From Phycisphaerales bacterium UBA1926 (lineage in GTDB: Bacteria; Planctomycetota; Phycisphaerae; Phycisphaerales; UBA1924), in NCBI GenBank assembly GCA_002337215.1, contig DDFO01000036.1, positions 26,917-41,995 of the forward strand: a DNA stretch of 15,079 bases. Reading direction: 5' to 3'. Below, one piece after another: positions 8,906 to 15,079 of the stretch; the stretch's first letter is position 1, and each line of letters starts with the position of its first letter. Both the position numbers and the translations under genes were made by a program. The notes beneath the pieces were generated by a model, which worked only from the letters and a program-made list of their open reading frames with translations, was not told the origin of the DNA and ran no database searches.

Positions 8906-9038
8906 TGGTGCACCTCGGTGCTCCGCGACGCGCCTTGGACTGGGGCCGCGTCGTGAGTCTGCGGGCCATCTATTTACTGATTATCTTATCCTTTATTGCG
9001 TTCCCGGGGACATCACTCCCGATGTTTTCAACAGATAT
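8906..9038 (-). promoter_or_regulatory. AT-rich leader/promoter region upstream of the mutA-to-mmdB operon
   Basis: This 133-base gap separates the acyl-CoA synthetase from mutA. Its middle (about 8970-8997) is strikingly AT-rich against the surrounding GC-rich DNA. On the minus strand it reads AATAAAGGATAAGATAATC, which offers TAAGAT or GATAAT (8980-8985) as a -10 element. I cannot find a good -35 at 16-18 bases: a TTGAAA at 9026-9031 is too far upstream. A weak GGGA/TCCC hairpin without a T run lies at about 9004-9020. The likely role is a promoter for the eight-gene operon, inferred from the gap and composition. Confidence 0.35.
8910..8921 (-). promoter_or_regulatory. Short inverted repeat covering the mutA ribosome-binding site
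   Basis: On the minus strand GCACCGAGGTGC is a 5-base inverted repeat around a 2-base centre, and it contains the GAGGTG that should serve as the Shine-Dalgarno of mutA. Hairpin formation would compete with ribosome binding. A two-base loop is sterically poor, so any stem would be shorter than drawn, and control is only a possibility. Confidence 0.25.
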
Positions 9039-10817
9039 TCAGGTCGCGATGATGACTGCGTCTGCTCCGGGGGCGTCGGATCTCGGGGCATACTGGCCGA
9101 CCGGTCGCGAGGCACTCTCGCCGCCCGCGTCGCGCCATCGGACCACCGCCTGACTCATGCGACGCTTCAGGACCTTGCCGGTGACCGTCATCGGGAACTC
9201 GTCGACGATCTGGATGAACGCCGGGATCTTGTAATGCGCGATTTTTCCCTTCGCCCAGCCTCGGAGATCGTCCGAGTCGAGGCGGACCCCGGGACGAGGC
9301 AGGACCCATGCGATGACTTCTTCACCGAGCGTCTGGTGCGGGACGCCGAAGACGGCGACCTGCTCGATGCCCGGGTGCTCGGAGAAGAACGCTTCGATTT
9401 CGGCGGGGTAGATGTTCTCGCCGCCTCGGATGATCATGTCTTTGAGGCGGCCGGTGATGGCGACGTAGCCGTCGGCGTCCATCGTCCCGAGGTCACCGGT
9501 GTGGAGCCAGGCGGCGGCGTCGATCGCGGCCGCGGTCTCCTCGGGCTGGGCGTAGTAGCCACGCATCGTGTTGTAACCCCGGATGCAAACCTCGCCCTGC
9601 TCACCGATCGGCAGCGTGCGTCCGGTTACGGTGTCGATGATCTTGCACTCTTGATGCTCGATCGGGCGGCCGACAGTGCGGAGACGACGCTCAACGTAAT
9701 CGTCGGCCTGTGTGAGGGTCGCGATGGGCGACGCCTCGGTCTGGCCGTACCCGATGAGGATGTCGCGGCATCCCATGTCTTCGCGGACGCGGTGCATCAG
9801 GTCGGGCGGGCATGGTGATCCCGCCATGATGCCCGTTCGGAGGGCGCTGAGATCGAGTGTCTTGAAATCGGGGTGGTCGATCTCCGCAGCGAACATCGTT
9901 GGGACACCATGGATAATCGTGCACCGTTCGTCGGCGATCGCGTGGAGCGTTGCACCGGGCTCGAAGTAATCGCCGGGTATCACGAGGCACGCGCCGCTCG
10001 CGATGCAGACGAGATTGGACACGACCATCCCGAAGCAGTGGTAGAACGGAACGGGAACGCACAACCGGTCTCGCTCGCTCATGTCCAGATGCTGCGCGAT
10101 GAAGCGTGCGTTGTTGACGATGTTGAAGTGCGTGAGCACGACGGCCTTCGGGAAACCGGTCGTGCCCGATGTGAACTGGATGTTGATCGGGTCGTCGGGA
10201 TCGAGTTCGCGTGATCGCTCCGAAGTGACGTCGTTGGGGACGGAATCGCCCGCGGCGAGGAATTCGGCCCAGGACGGGATCGCGCTGGCGAATCGGTACT
10301 CCCGAGTGAGATCGTCCGGGTCGTAGACCACCGCTCCACGGAGATGTGGGAAGAGATGCGACTCGAAACGATCGCCGCCCCTATCGGCCTCGGGGACGAG
10401 TTCCAGGATCATCTCCAAGTATGCCGAGCTTCGGAAGGCTGGCATGAGGAACAGGACGTTGACTTCCGCGAGACGGAGGGCGTGCCGCAGTTCTGAGACG
10501 CGGTACGCCGGGTTGATGTTGACAAGCAGGGCGCCGACACGCGCTGTCGCGAGTTCGAGCACGAGCCATTCGACGGTGTTGATTCCCCAGACGCCGACGC
10601 GGTCACCGCGGGCAACGCCCATCGCGATCAGTCCACGCGCGACACGCTCGATGTATCGATCGAGATCTCCGTACGTCAGACGGAGCTTCTGGTGCAGCGA
10701 AACGACCGCTTCACGGTCGGAAAAATCGCGTGCGACGCGGCGGAACATCGTGTCGATCGTTTCACTCACAAGCGGTGTCGTGCCGACTCGATGCATATAG
10801 GAACGAACGAGCGTCAT
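9039..10817 (-). CDS. AMP-forming acyl-CoA synthetase (FadD-like acyl-CoA ligase)
   Basis: This 592-residue member of the ANL superfamily activates a carboxylic acid to its acyl-AMP and then to the CoA thioester. Core motifs are complete: phosphate loop FTSGTTGFPKA (215-225), VPVPFYHCFGM (254-264), the adenine motif GYGQTEAS (356-363), HTGDLG (439-444), the hinge region ITGRLKDMIIRGGENIYP (454-471), and C-terminal TVTGKVLKR with the catalytic lysine at 548. About 30 extra residues follow the last motif. The motifs look more like FadD or medium/branched-chain synthetases than acetyl- or propionyl-CoA synthetase, but substrate cannot be read from the sequence. The ATG at 10817 is preceded by GGAAGGGG at good spacing. 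Gaps of 128 and 133 bases on either side suggest it is its own transcription unit or the start of one. Context suggests a short-chain or branched acid feeding propionyl-CoA metabolism, which is inference only. Confidence 0.9.
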   Translation of the reverse strand: MTLVRSYMHRVGTTPLVSETIDTMFRRVARDFSDREAVVSLHQKLRLTYGDLDRYIERVARGLIAMGVARGDRVGVWGINTVEWLVLELATARVGALLVNINPAYRVSELRHALRLAEVNVLFLMPAFRSSAYLEMILELVPEADRGGDRFESHLFPHLRGAVVYDPDDLTREYRFASAIPSWAEFLAAGDSVPNDVTSERSRELDPDDPINIQFTSGTTGFPKAVVLTHFNIVNNARFIAQHLDMSERDRLCVPVPFYHCFGMVVSNLVCIASGACLVIPGDYFEPGATLHAIADERCTIIHGVPTMFAAEIDHPDFKTLDLSALRTGIMAGSPCPPDLMHRVREDMGCRDILIGYGQTEASPIATLTQADDYVERRLRTVGRPIEHQECKIIDTVTGRTLPIGEQGEVCIRGYNTMRGYYAQPEETAAAIDAAAWLHTGDLGTMDADGYVAITGRLKDMIIRGGENIYPAEIEAFFSEHPGIEQVAVFGVPHQTLGEEVIAWVLPRPGVRLDSDDLRGWAKGKIAHYKIPAFIQIVDEFPMTVTGKVLKRRMSQAVVRWRDAGGESASRPVGQYAPRSDAPGADAVIIAT

Positions 10818-10853
10818 ACGAGCCCCTTCCGGTTCGAGGGATGCGACCTGCTT

Positions 10854-10885
10854 ATTGTAGACCTACTTGTCTTCTTTTGTTTCAA
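10854..10885 (-). promoter_or_regulatory. Possible promoter of the acyl-CoA synthetase gene
   Basis: On the minus strand a TTGAAA (10880-10885) precedes TACAAT (10854-10859), a close match to a -10 hexamer, about 37 bases before the start codon. The 20-base spacer is longer than the usual 16-18, so one of the two boxes may be wrong. GTAGGTCTAC, an imperfect inverted repeat, overlaps the -10 and could bind a dimeric regulator. The local drop in GC content supports a promoter region. Confidence 0.35.
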
Positions 10886-10892
10886 GAACGAG

Positions 10893-10920
10893 GCAGGGGC
10901 GGTAAAACCACCTCCCCTGC
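10893..10920 (-). terminator. Stem-loop after the ACL-like large subunit, probable terminator
   Basis: GCAGGGG (10893-10899) pairs with CCCCTGC (10914-10920). After one mismatch the stem continues with GGT/ACC, leaving a 6-base loop. It lies 25 bases after the stop of the ACL-like large-subunit gene and before the promoter-like sequence of the next gene, where a terminator is expected. The RNA after the stem (CTCGTTCTTG) has only a weak U tract, so it may act with Rho, as a processing stop, or not at all. Confidence 0.5.
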
Positions 10921-10945
10921 TCTTGGTCTGGACCCGCTAATCCGC

Positions 10946-13705
10946 TCACCTGACAAACGCCAGTTCGCTCTGCGGCGTCCGGCAATCGAGATCTCGCCCA
11001 CGATCGGCGTGGTCGATGACCTCCGCCATGATCCCCGTGATACGCCCATAGAGGAACAGCGAGAAGACGATCTCCTGGAGACGGTTCTCGGACATTGCTT
11101 GCGACTTCAGATCACCCCACGCGAGTTTGAGCGCGATCACCGCAAGGACGGCGTCGATGTTGACGCAGAACACGTTCGGTGTGATTCCCTGCTCCTGGAG
11201 TTCGATGACGAGCCGGTGATAGAACTCGAGAAACACGTTCGGAATGTCTGACTCCGCGAGTGTGCGACGGACGAAGTCCTCGCGCGGATCTGTGTTCACA
11301 GCGGCACCGCGGAAGACCGGGTGGTTGATGCAAGGGATCGGCGCGGGTCGCATCACACCGATCGCCCGTTGCTCGCGTTTGAACTCCCCGTATCGAGACG
11401 CGGCGTTCCGGGCGAGTTCGTCGAGATTGATCTCGGCGGCGGGCTCTGCGGGGTTCTTGAGCTTGGTGTGCTCGAACTGCTCGAGGAGGTACTTGACAGC
11501 CTCGAACCCGTTGCCGCCGTGCGCGAGCCCGGTGTTGGCGAGGAAACCGACGTACGCCATCGAAACGTGGTTCCGGGCCGAAACGGATTCCTTGGCGCCC
11601 TTCGCAGACAGCGTGCCCGGCCCGTTCGTGATTGTGAGCCCCAGGAGCATGGCGAACTCTCGGGCCTGCTCCGGTGTTGGTTCACGATTGAACAGATATG
11701 CAAACGCTGTGTCGCCGAAGGAGTTCGCGAGGCCGCGGAGGGGACCGGTGGCGCATCGCTTCCAGGCCTCATTGCCGGCAGGGTCATCCACCGCGCATGC
11801 GAGCACGCAGACCACGGCGGCGAGATGGGCCGCCGCATTCTCGATCCCGTGACGCGTGATCCGGCGCTTCAGCATGGGCTTCCAGAACAGGCAGACAATC
11901 GCGGATGCGAGCAAGAACTCGCGGAGATCCACGATCTGCTGCTTCCGATCTTCGGCGAGATCGATCAGATACCGGCAGACATGCAACGCGGCGCAGGACT
12001 TTTCCGAATCTCGGAACGCGGTGAGCAAGAAATCTGAAACCTCATCGTGCTCGACCGGCTCGTGTGTATCGGCCTGTTCAGCGTCATGGTCTGCGGGGAA
12101 GAAAATCGTCTTCGCCGCGTCGATGCCCACCTCGGCCGGGATGTGCTCGGTCTGTTCATCGATTCCGTGCTCTCGGATGAGATCGATGAGCCACGCCGCG
12201 TACGCGCGGGTTCGACGGATCCAGCGTGGATCCCCTTGCTGGGCGAGCGCGGCCGCCGCGATCGCGTTCGGTGTTGCGCCCGCAGCTCGCGCCTTGGACA
12301 CCGCATCGAGATCTGGTTTGGCAAGCCGGGCGCACAGGTGCAGGATCGTGTTCATGGACCGCCGATCCTCATCGGTCGGAAAATCCTTTGCGAGCGCGAA
12401 GTAGAGGTTGTCCTCGAGCGGCCTGGTCGAGAGATCCAGCACCGAAACGCCGTGCAACTCGGCAACCTGTGTCGCAGGATCCATGCGAGACGCGCCGGAT
12501 GTGTTCCGCATCGAGCGGCGCAGGGGTTGAGATCCGATGAGACGGTAGGCGGCGCGGAACTGCTCTCCATACGGCTCGGGCGGATGCACGAGCGGTATAT
12601 CAAGGGCCGACGGGAGCGTCACGCGTGTATCACGGATCCAAGGCTTGAGCGACAAGTCGCCGTCTGGTGTGAAATCGCTCTGTTCATCGATCGCGGCGTA
12701 AACAGCCCGCATCGCATCGGGGAAATGTTGGATGGACGCGACTCTGACGCCTCGCTTCGAGACACGCGGGTCGGTCGGATCGAACACTGGAACGCCGAAG
12801 TACTCATCGAACCATGCTTCCTTGCTCGCCGCGTCGTCGCCCGATCCCGCGAGCGCCCCCGCATGGCCGCACGAGCGGGAGACGTTCTTCTTCCATCGGC
12901 CCGTGACACAAACGACCATGGGCTTCCCGAACGCGAAGACACGATCCCTGATCATCCGCAACGCTTCGTGCTCGTAGTACCCCCCCGGCTCAACATAGAT
13001 CGCGACGGCTTTCGTGCGCGGATCGTTCTGCGCGGCATACAGGAACTCGGGGAGCGCGAAGTGGATGTAGATATCTTTCCCCGATGAGACCGCGGTCGAA
13101 ATGCCGAACCCGGCGATCCGGAGGTACTCGGCGATCGTGGTCGTGAAATTGCCGGAGTTGGAATGGATCGCAACAGAGCCTGCGCGGAGCGTCTCTTCGG
13201 GGTGATCGCCCCCGAGGGCGCCGCCGATTCGCACCTTGTCCCACGCGTTCGCGACGCCAAGGCAGTTGGCACCAATGACATCCACCCCGGCCTCCTGACA
13301 TATGAACCGGATATCTCGCGAATCGGAGGTCGGGACTTTCTCGGTCACGATCACGATGCGTTTGAGATCCGGGTTGAATGTGACGAGCTCGCTCGCGGCC
13401 TGGGCGACGGCGGATGGCGGCAGATAGATCACCCCGGTGTCAAAGTGGCGACCCGCTTCCATGACCGCGAGAACGGACGGATAGACCTCGACAGGGCCGA
13501 TCGGCGTCTCGAGTTCCCCGGTCCTGCCGTACTGCACACCCGCCACCACGTTGCCGCCCGAATACGCGTGGGAGACCGGCGTGACCTTTCTGCTCTCGTT
13601 ACCGAGGATGTTGATCACGCAGACCCTTGAGTCTTTCCCGACGAGCTCCTCCAGTGAGTACACACCGACGAAGTAGGGGAACGGCTTTGTTTGTTTCATG
13701 CGCAC
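10946..13705 (-). CDS. Divergent ATP-citrate-lyase large-subunit-like protein (CoA-ligase alpha domain plus citrate-synthase-like lyase domain)
   Basis: From the GTG at 13705 this protein has 919 residues, against roughly 600 for known bacterial ACL large subunits (AclA type). The GTG has AAGGAGA at ideal spacing. A longer frame to 13831 overlaps the preceding gene and is unlikely, and ATG 13699 is also possible. Residues about 10-340 are a succinyl-CoA-synthetase-alpha-like CoA-binding and ligase region, with SNSGNFTTTIAEYLR (182-196), SSGKDIY (207-213) and SCGHAGALAGSGDDAASKEAWF (278-299), in which His281 matches the phosphohistidine. Residues about 340-650 match nothing I recognise confidently. 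They include an alanine-rich helical stretch and an acidic linker at about 535-560. Residues about 660-919 resemble citrate synthase/citryl-CoA lyase: FGDTAFAYLF, NGPGTLSAKGAKESVSARN, AHGGNG with His729, INHP with His795, NID with Asp851, and GR at 887-888. Expected chemistry is ATP- and CoA-dependent formation and cleavage of a citryl-CoA-like intermediate. Substrate is uncertain. Confidence 0.78.
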   Translation of the reverse strand: MRMKQTKPFPYFVGVYSLEELVGKDSRVCVINILGNESRKVTPVSHAYSGGNVVAGVQYGRTGELETPIGPVEVYPSVLAVMEAGRHFDTGVIYLPPSAVAQAASELVTFNPDLKRIVIVTEKVPTSDSRDIRFICQEAGVDVIGANCLGVANAWDKVRIGGALGGDHPEETLRAGSVAIHSNSGNFTTTIAEYLRIAGFGISTAVSSGKDIYIHFALPEFLYAAQNDPRTKAVAIYVEPGGYYEHEALRMIRDRVFAFGKPMVVCVTGRWKKNVSRSCGHAGALAGSGDDAASKEAWFDEYFGVPVFDPTDPRVSKRGVRVASIQHFPDAMRAVYAAIDEQSDFTPDGDLSLKPWIRDTRVTLPSALDIPLVHPPEPYGEQFRAAYRLIGSQPLRRSMRNTSGASRMDPATQVAELHGVSVLDLSTRPLEDNLYFALAKDFPTDEDRRSMNTILHLCARLAKPDLDAVSKARAAGATPNAIAAAALAQQGDPRWIRRTRAYAAWLIDLIREHGIDEQTEHIPAEVGIDAAKTIFFPADHDAEQADTHEPVEHDEVSDFLLTAFRDSEKSCAALHVCRYLIDLAEDRKQQIVDLREFLLASAIVCLFWKPMLKRRITRHGIENAAAHLAAVVCVLACAVDDPAGNEAWKRCATGPLRGLANSFGDTAFAYLFNREPTPEQAREFAMLLGLTITNGPGTLSAKGAKESVSARNHVSMAYVGFLANTGLAHGGNGFEAVKYLLEQFEHTKLKNPAEPAAEINLDELARNAASRYGEFKREQRAIGVMRPAPIPCINHPVFRGAAVNTDPREDFVRRTLAESDIPNVFLEFYHRLVIELQEQGITPNVFCVNIDAVLAVIALKLAWGDLKSQAMSENRLQEIVFSLFLYGRITGIMAEVIDHADRGRDLDCRTPQSELAFVR

Positions 13706-13710
13706 GGGTG

Positions 13711-13717
13711 TCTCCTT
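13711..13717 (-). promoter_or_regulatory. Ribosome-binding site that decides the start of the ACL-like large subunit
   Basis: The minus strand carries AAGGAGA, with 6 bases between AAGGAG and a GTG at 13705 and 12 bases to an in-frame ATG at 13699. The spacing favours the GTG and argues against the upstream extension to 13831, which would run 65 bases into the previous gene. Confidence 0.75.
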
Positions 13718-13766
13718 CCCGTCCCACGGCATCACGTCGTCGCGGGGCGCTACGCGGTCGGTTCTG

Positions 13767-15047
13767 TCAGACGGTCGCGGCTGTCTCGGGGAGTTGAACC
13801 GCCGGCTGCCGCTCGTTGCCCCACCACTCATCGATGCGGAGTGCGTACTCGAGTACCTGGATCATGGAGGTGTCGTGCCCGAACATGGAGTAGGGCATGC
13901 CGAGCGCGTCGAGGACATCGCGCGCGTAGGACATGCCTCGGACGAGATTGGGCCCGCCACGCCCGACGACGACGTAGATATTCGGCGTGCCACGCTCGGC
14001 GCAGTGGTCGCGGAGCGCATCGAACAGACCGCGGAACGTCACATAGATATCCGTGTTGTTGGCTTTGCCCCCGATGACGAGGAGCACGTTCGCCGCGGCC
14101 AGATGGTGCCGCAACGCGATGCGGGTGATGTCGTACATCTTCTCGTAGGGCGGGTTGCCACCGAAGTCCGACGAGAAGATCGCTCGTTCGCCAAGCGTTT
14201 CCGTCGCGGCGGTTGCGGCCCCACCGCCGAACATGAACGGGAGAATCGTCCCGTTCGGATTCATCTCGATCGCATCGCTCTGCCCCCGGTAGGTTCGCAG
14301 GCGGTTGATCTCGTCTTCGAACTGGCTCTCATCGAGGCGGAATATCGAGTCGCTCAGGCCGGTGCGCTTCCGCGCAGGATTGTCTTGATCGAACGCCGCC
14401 TTGACGTCGCACGCGAAGGGCACAAGCTGACCGGAATCCGCGTCGCGGTGGAGCCTGATTGGGTTGAGTTCGATGGTTGTGAGCCCATAGTCCTCGTAGA
14501 GATCCCACATGCTGGGCAGGTGCTGCACGAGAGGCGAGACATACTCGCTGGGGCAACCGAGTTCACGGAGCGCGTTGGTCACGTCGAAGGACTTGAGCCC
14601 CATGAACGGATCGATCCAGACTGTCCGGAGATTCTCCACCGCGAGATCTTCGACCTCGGTTCCACCGAACGGAGAGATCGTGAATGCGGGTTTGCGATCC
14701 CGCGTGGATTCGTTGATCGCGAAGTAGATCTCGGCGTCTGACTCGATGAAGGCCTCGAAGGTGACGCCGTTGGCGCGAACGGTCCGGTTCCCAACGCGAT
14801 GCGTTGCGAAGAAAAGATCCCGCTTTGCTGCCAGCGCATCGTGAACACTGTCGACAATCCGGACGAGCCCGGCCTTGCCCTTCTTGCCCGCCGCCTCGTG
14901 GAACACCGGCTTAACGACGATCCGTCCGTGGGCGTCGATCAGTCGACGAATCTCCGCGTTCGTCGCGGATCCTGTGAGGAACTCGGGATGCGGAAACCCC
15001 ACGAGATCGAGGAGAGTCGCACCGTACTTCAGCCCTGAGAGTTGCAT
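13767..15047 (-). CDS. ATP-citrate-lyase small-subunit-like protein (ATP-grasp plus citrate-binding domain)
   Basis: This 426-residue protein resembles bacterial AclB and the N-terminal part of animal ACLY. Residues about 1-235 form an ATP-grasp domain related to succinyl-CoA synthetase beta: VVKPVFHEAAGKKGKAGLV (44-62) for nucleotide binding, and IELNP (192-196) with DVKAAFD (214-220) for magnesium. Residues about 265-405 form the ACL citrate-binding domain: LPFMFGGGAATA (269-280), GGKANNTDIYVTFRG (326-340) and VGRGGPNLVRG (361-371). The Asn, Thr and Arg that contact citrate in ACLY appear conserved (Asn330, Thr332, Arg363), while a serine in the same loop is replaced by a lysine-containing, one-residue-shorter segment. 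The start at 15047 has GGAGG 7 bases upstream. It is followed after 61 bases by the large subunit, in the same small-then-large order I recall for aclBA operons. Upstream promoter sequence lies outside the window. A plain succinyl-CoA ligase is unlikely because of the citrate-binding domain. Confidence 0.82.
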   Translation of the reverse strand: MQLSGLKYGATLLDLVGFPHPEFLTGSATNAEIRRLIDAHGRIVVKPVFHEAAGKKGKAGLVRIVDSVHDALAAKRDLFFATHRVGNRTVRANGVTFEAFIESDAEIYFAINESTRDRKPAFTISPFGGTEVEDLAVENLRTVWIDPFMGLKSFDVTNALRELGCPSEYVSPLVQHLPSMWDLYEDYGLTTIELNPIRLHRDADSGQLVPFACDVKAAFDQDNPARKRTGLSDSIFRLDESQFEDEINRLRTYRGQSDAIEMNPNGTILPFMFGGGAATAATETLGERAIFSSDFGGNPPYEKMYDITRIALRHHLAAANVLLVIGGKANNTDIYVTFRGLFDALRDHCAERGTPNIYVVVGRGGPNLVRGMSYARDVLDALGMPYSMFGHDTSMIQVLEYALRIDEWWGNERQPAVQLPETAATV

Positions 15048-15079
15048 CGCGGCACCTCCGCAACGAGCACCCCTGCCGA

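Noticed and set aside
8906..9038. Cobalamin riboswitch before the B12-dependent mutase
   Set aside because: The gap is only 133 bases and shows no recognisable B12-box consensus or the multi-helix arrangement.
13706..13831. N-terminal extension of 42-44 residues on the ACL-like large subunit
   Set aside because: It would overlap the preceding gene by 65 bases and is low-complexity. A strong ribosome-binding site sits before the GTG at 13705.
12047..14741. Plus-strand open frames of about 346 codons (12047-13087 and 13698-14741)
   Set aside because: They mirror the ACL-like genes, whose domain motifs are clear on the minus strand.
1..15079. Abundant GATC/CGATCG words, possibly a repeat family
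   Set aside because: They occur mostly within codons of the genes at irregular spacing and fit the base composition. No repeat unit with conserved flanks was seen.

Overview
The window is a dense, GC-rich stretch of bacterial DNA in which every supported gene lies on the minus strand, so the genes read from the right edge (15079) to the left edge (1). Coding occupies nearly everything, and no gap exceeds about 135 bases. I see no tRNA, rRNA, CRISPR array, insertion sequence or phage gene. The gene content (sodium-pump decarboxylase, B12-dependent mutase, an ATP-citrate-lyase-like pair) and composition suggest a high-GC marine or sediment bacterium. Planctomycetota (Phycisphaerae-like) is my best guess, but it rests on impression and no marker gene supports it.

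Module 1 (15047 to 10946) holds two adjacent genes. The first encodes a small ATP-grasp plus citrate-binding protein. The second encodes a very large protein that joins a succinyl-CoA-synthetase-alpha-like CoA/phosphohistidine domain to a citrate-synthase/citryl-CoA-lyase-like domain. Together they look like a divergent two-subunit ATP-citrate lyase. The large one is about 300 residues longer than the usual bacterial large subunit, and its lyase active-site motifs are a mixture of citrate-synthase and ACL types.

Module 2 (10817 to 9039) is a single AMP-forming acyl-CoA synthetase, flanked on both sides by gaps of about 130 bases that carry the only AT-rich, promoter-like sequence in the window.

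Module 3 (8905 to the left edge) is a tight operon: methylmalonyl-CoA mutase small subunit, mutase large subunit, MeaB GTPase, methylmalonyl-CoA epimerase, then four genes in the order mmdA-mmdD-mmdC-mmdB (carboxyltransferase, small membrane subunit, biotin carrier, membrane sodium-pump subunit). The last gene runs off the left edge. Four junctions overlap by 1 to 4 bases and two of these use GTG starts.

Together Module 3 encodes the interconversion of succinyl-CoA, (R)- and (S)-methylmalonyl-CoA, and propionyl-CoA + CO2, with the last step coupled to sodium export across the membrane. No biotin carboxylase gene is present, which favours a decarboxylating sodium pump over an ATP-dependent propionyl-CoA carboxylase. 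The acyl-CoA synthetase and the ACL-like pair could feed acids in as CoA thioesters or link the pathway to citrate. That link is inferred from proximity only.
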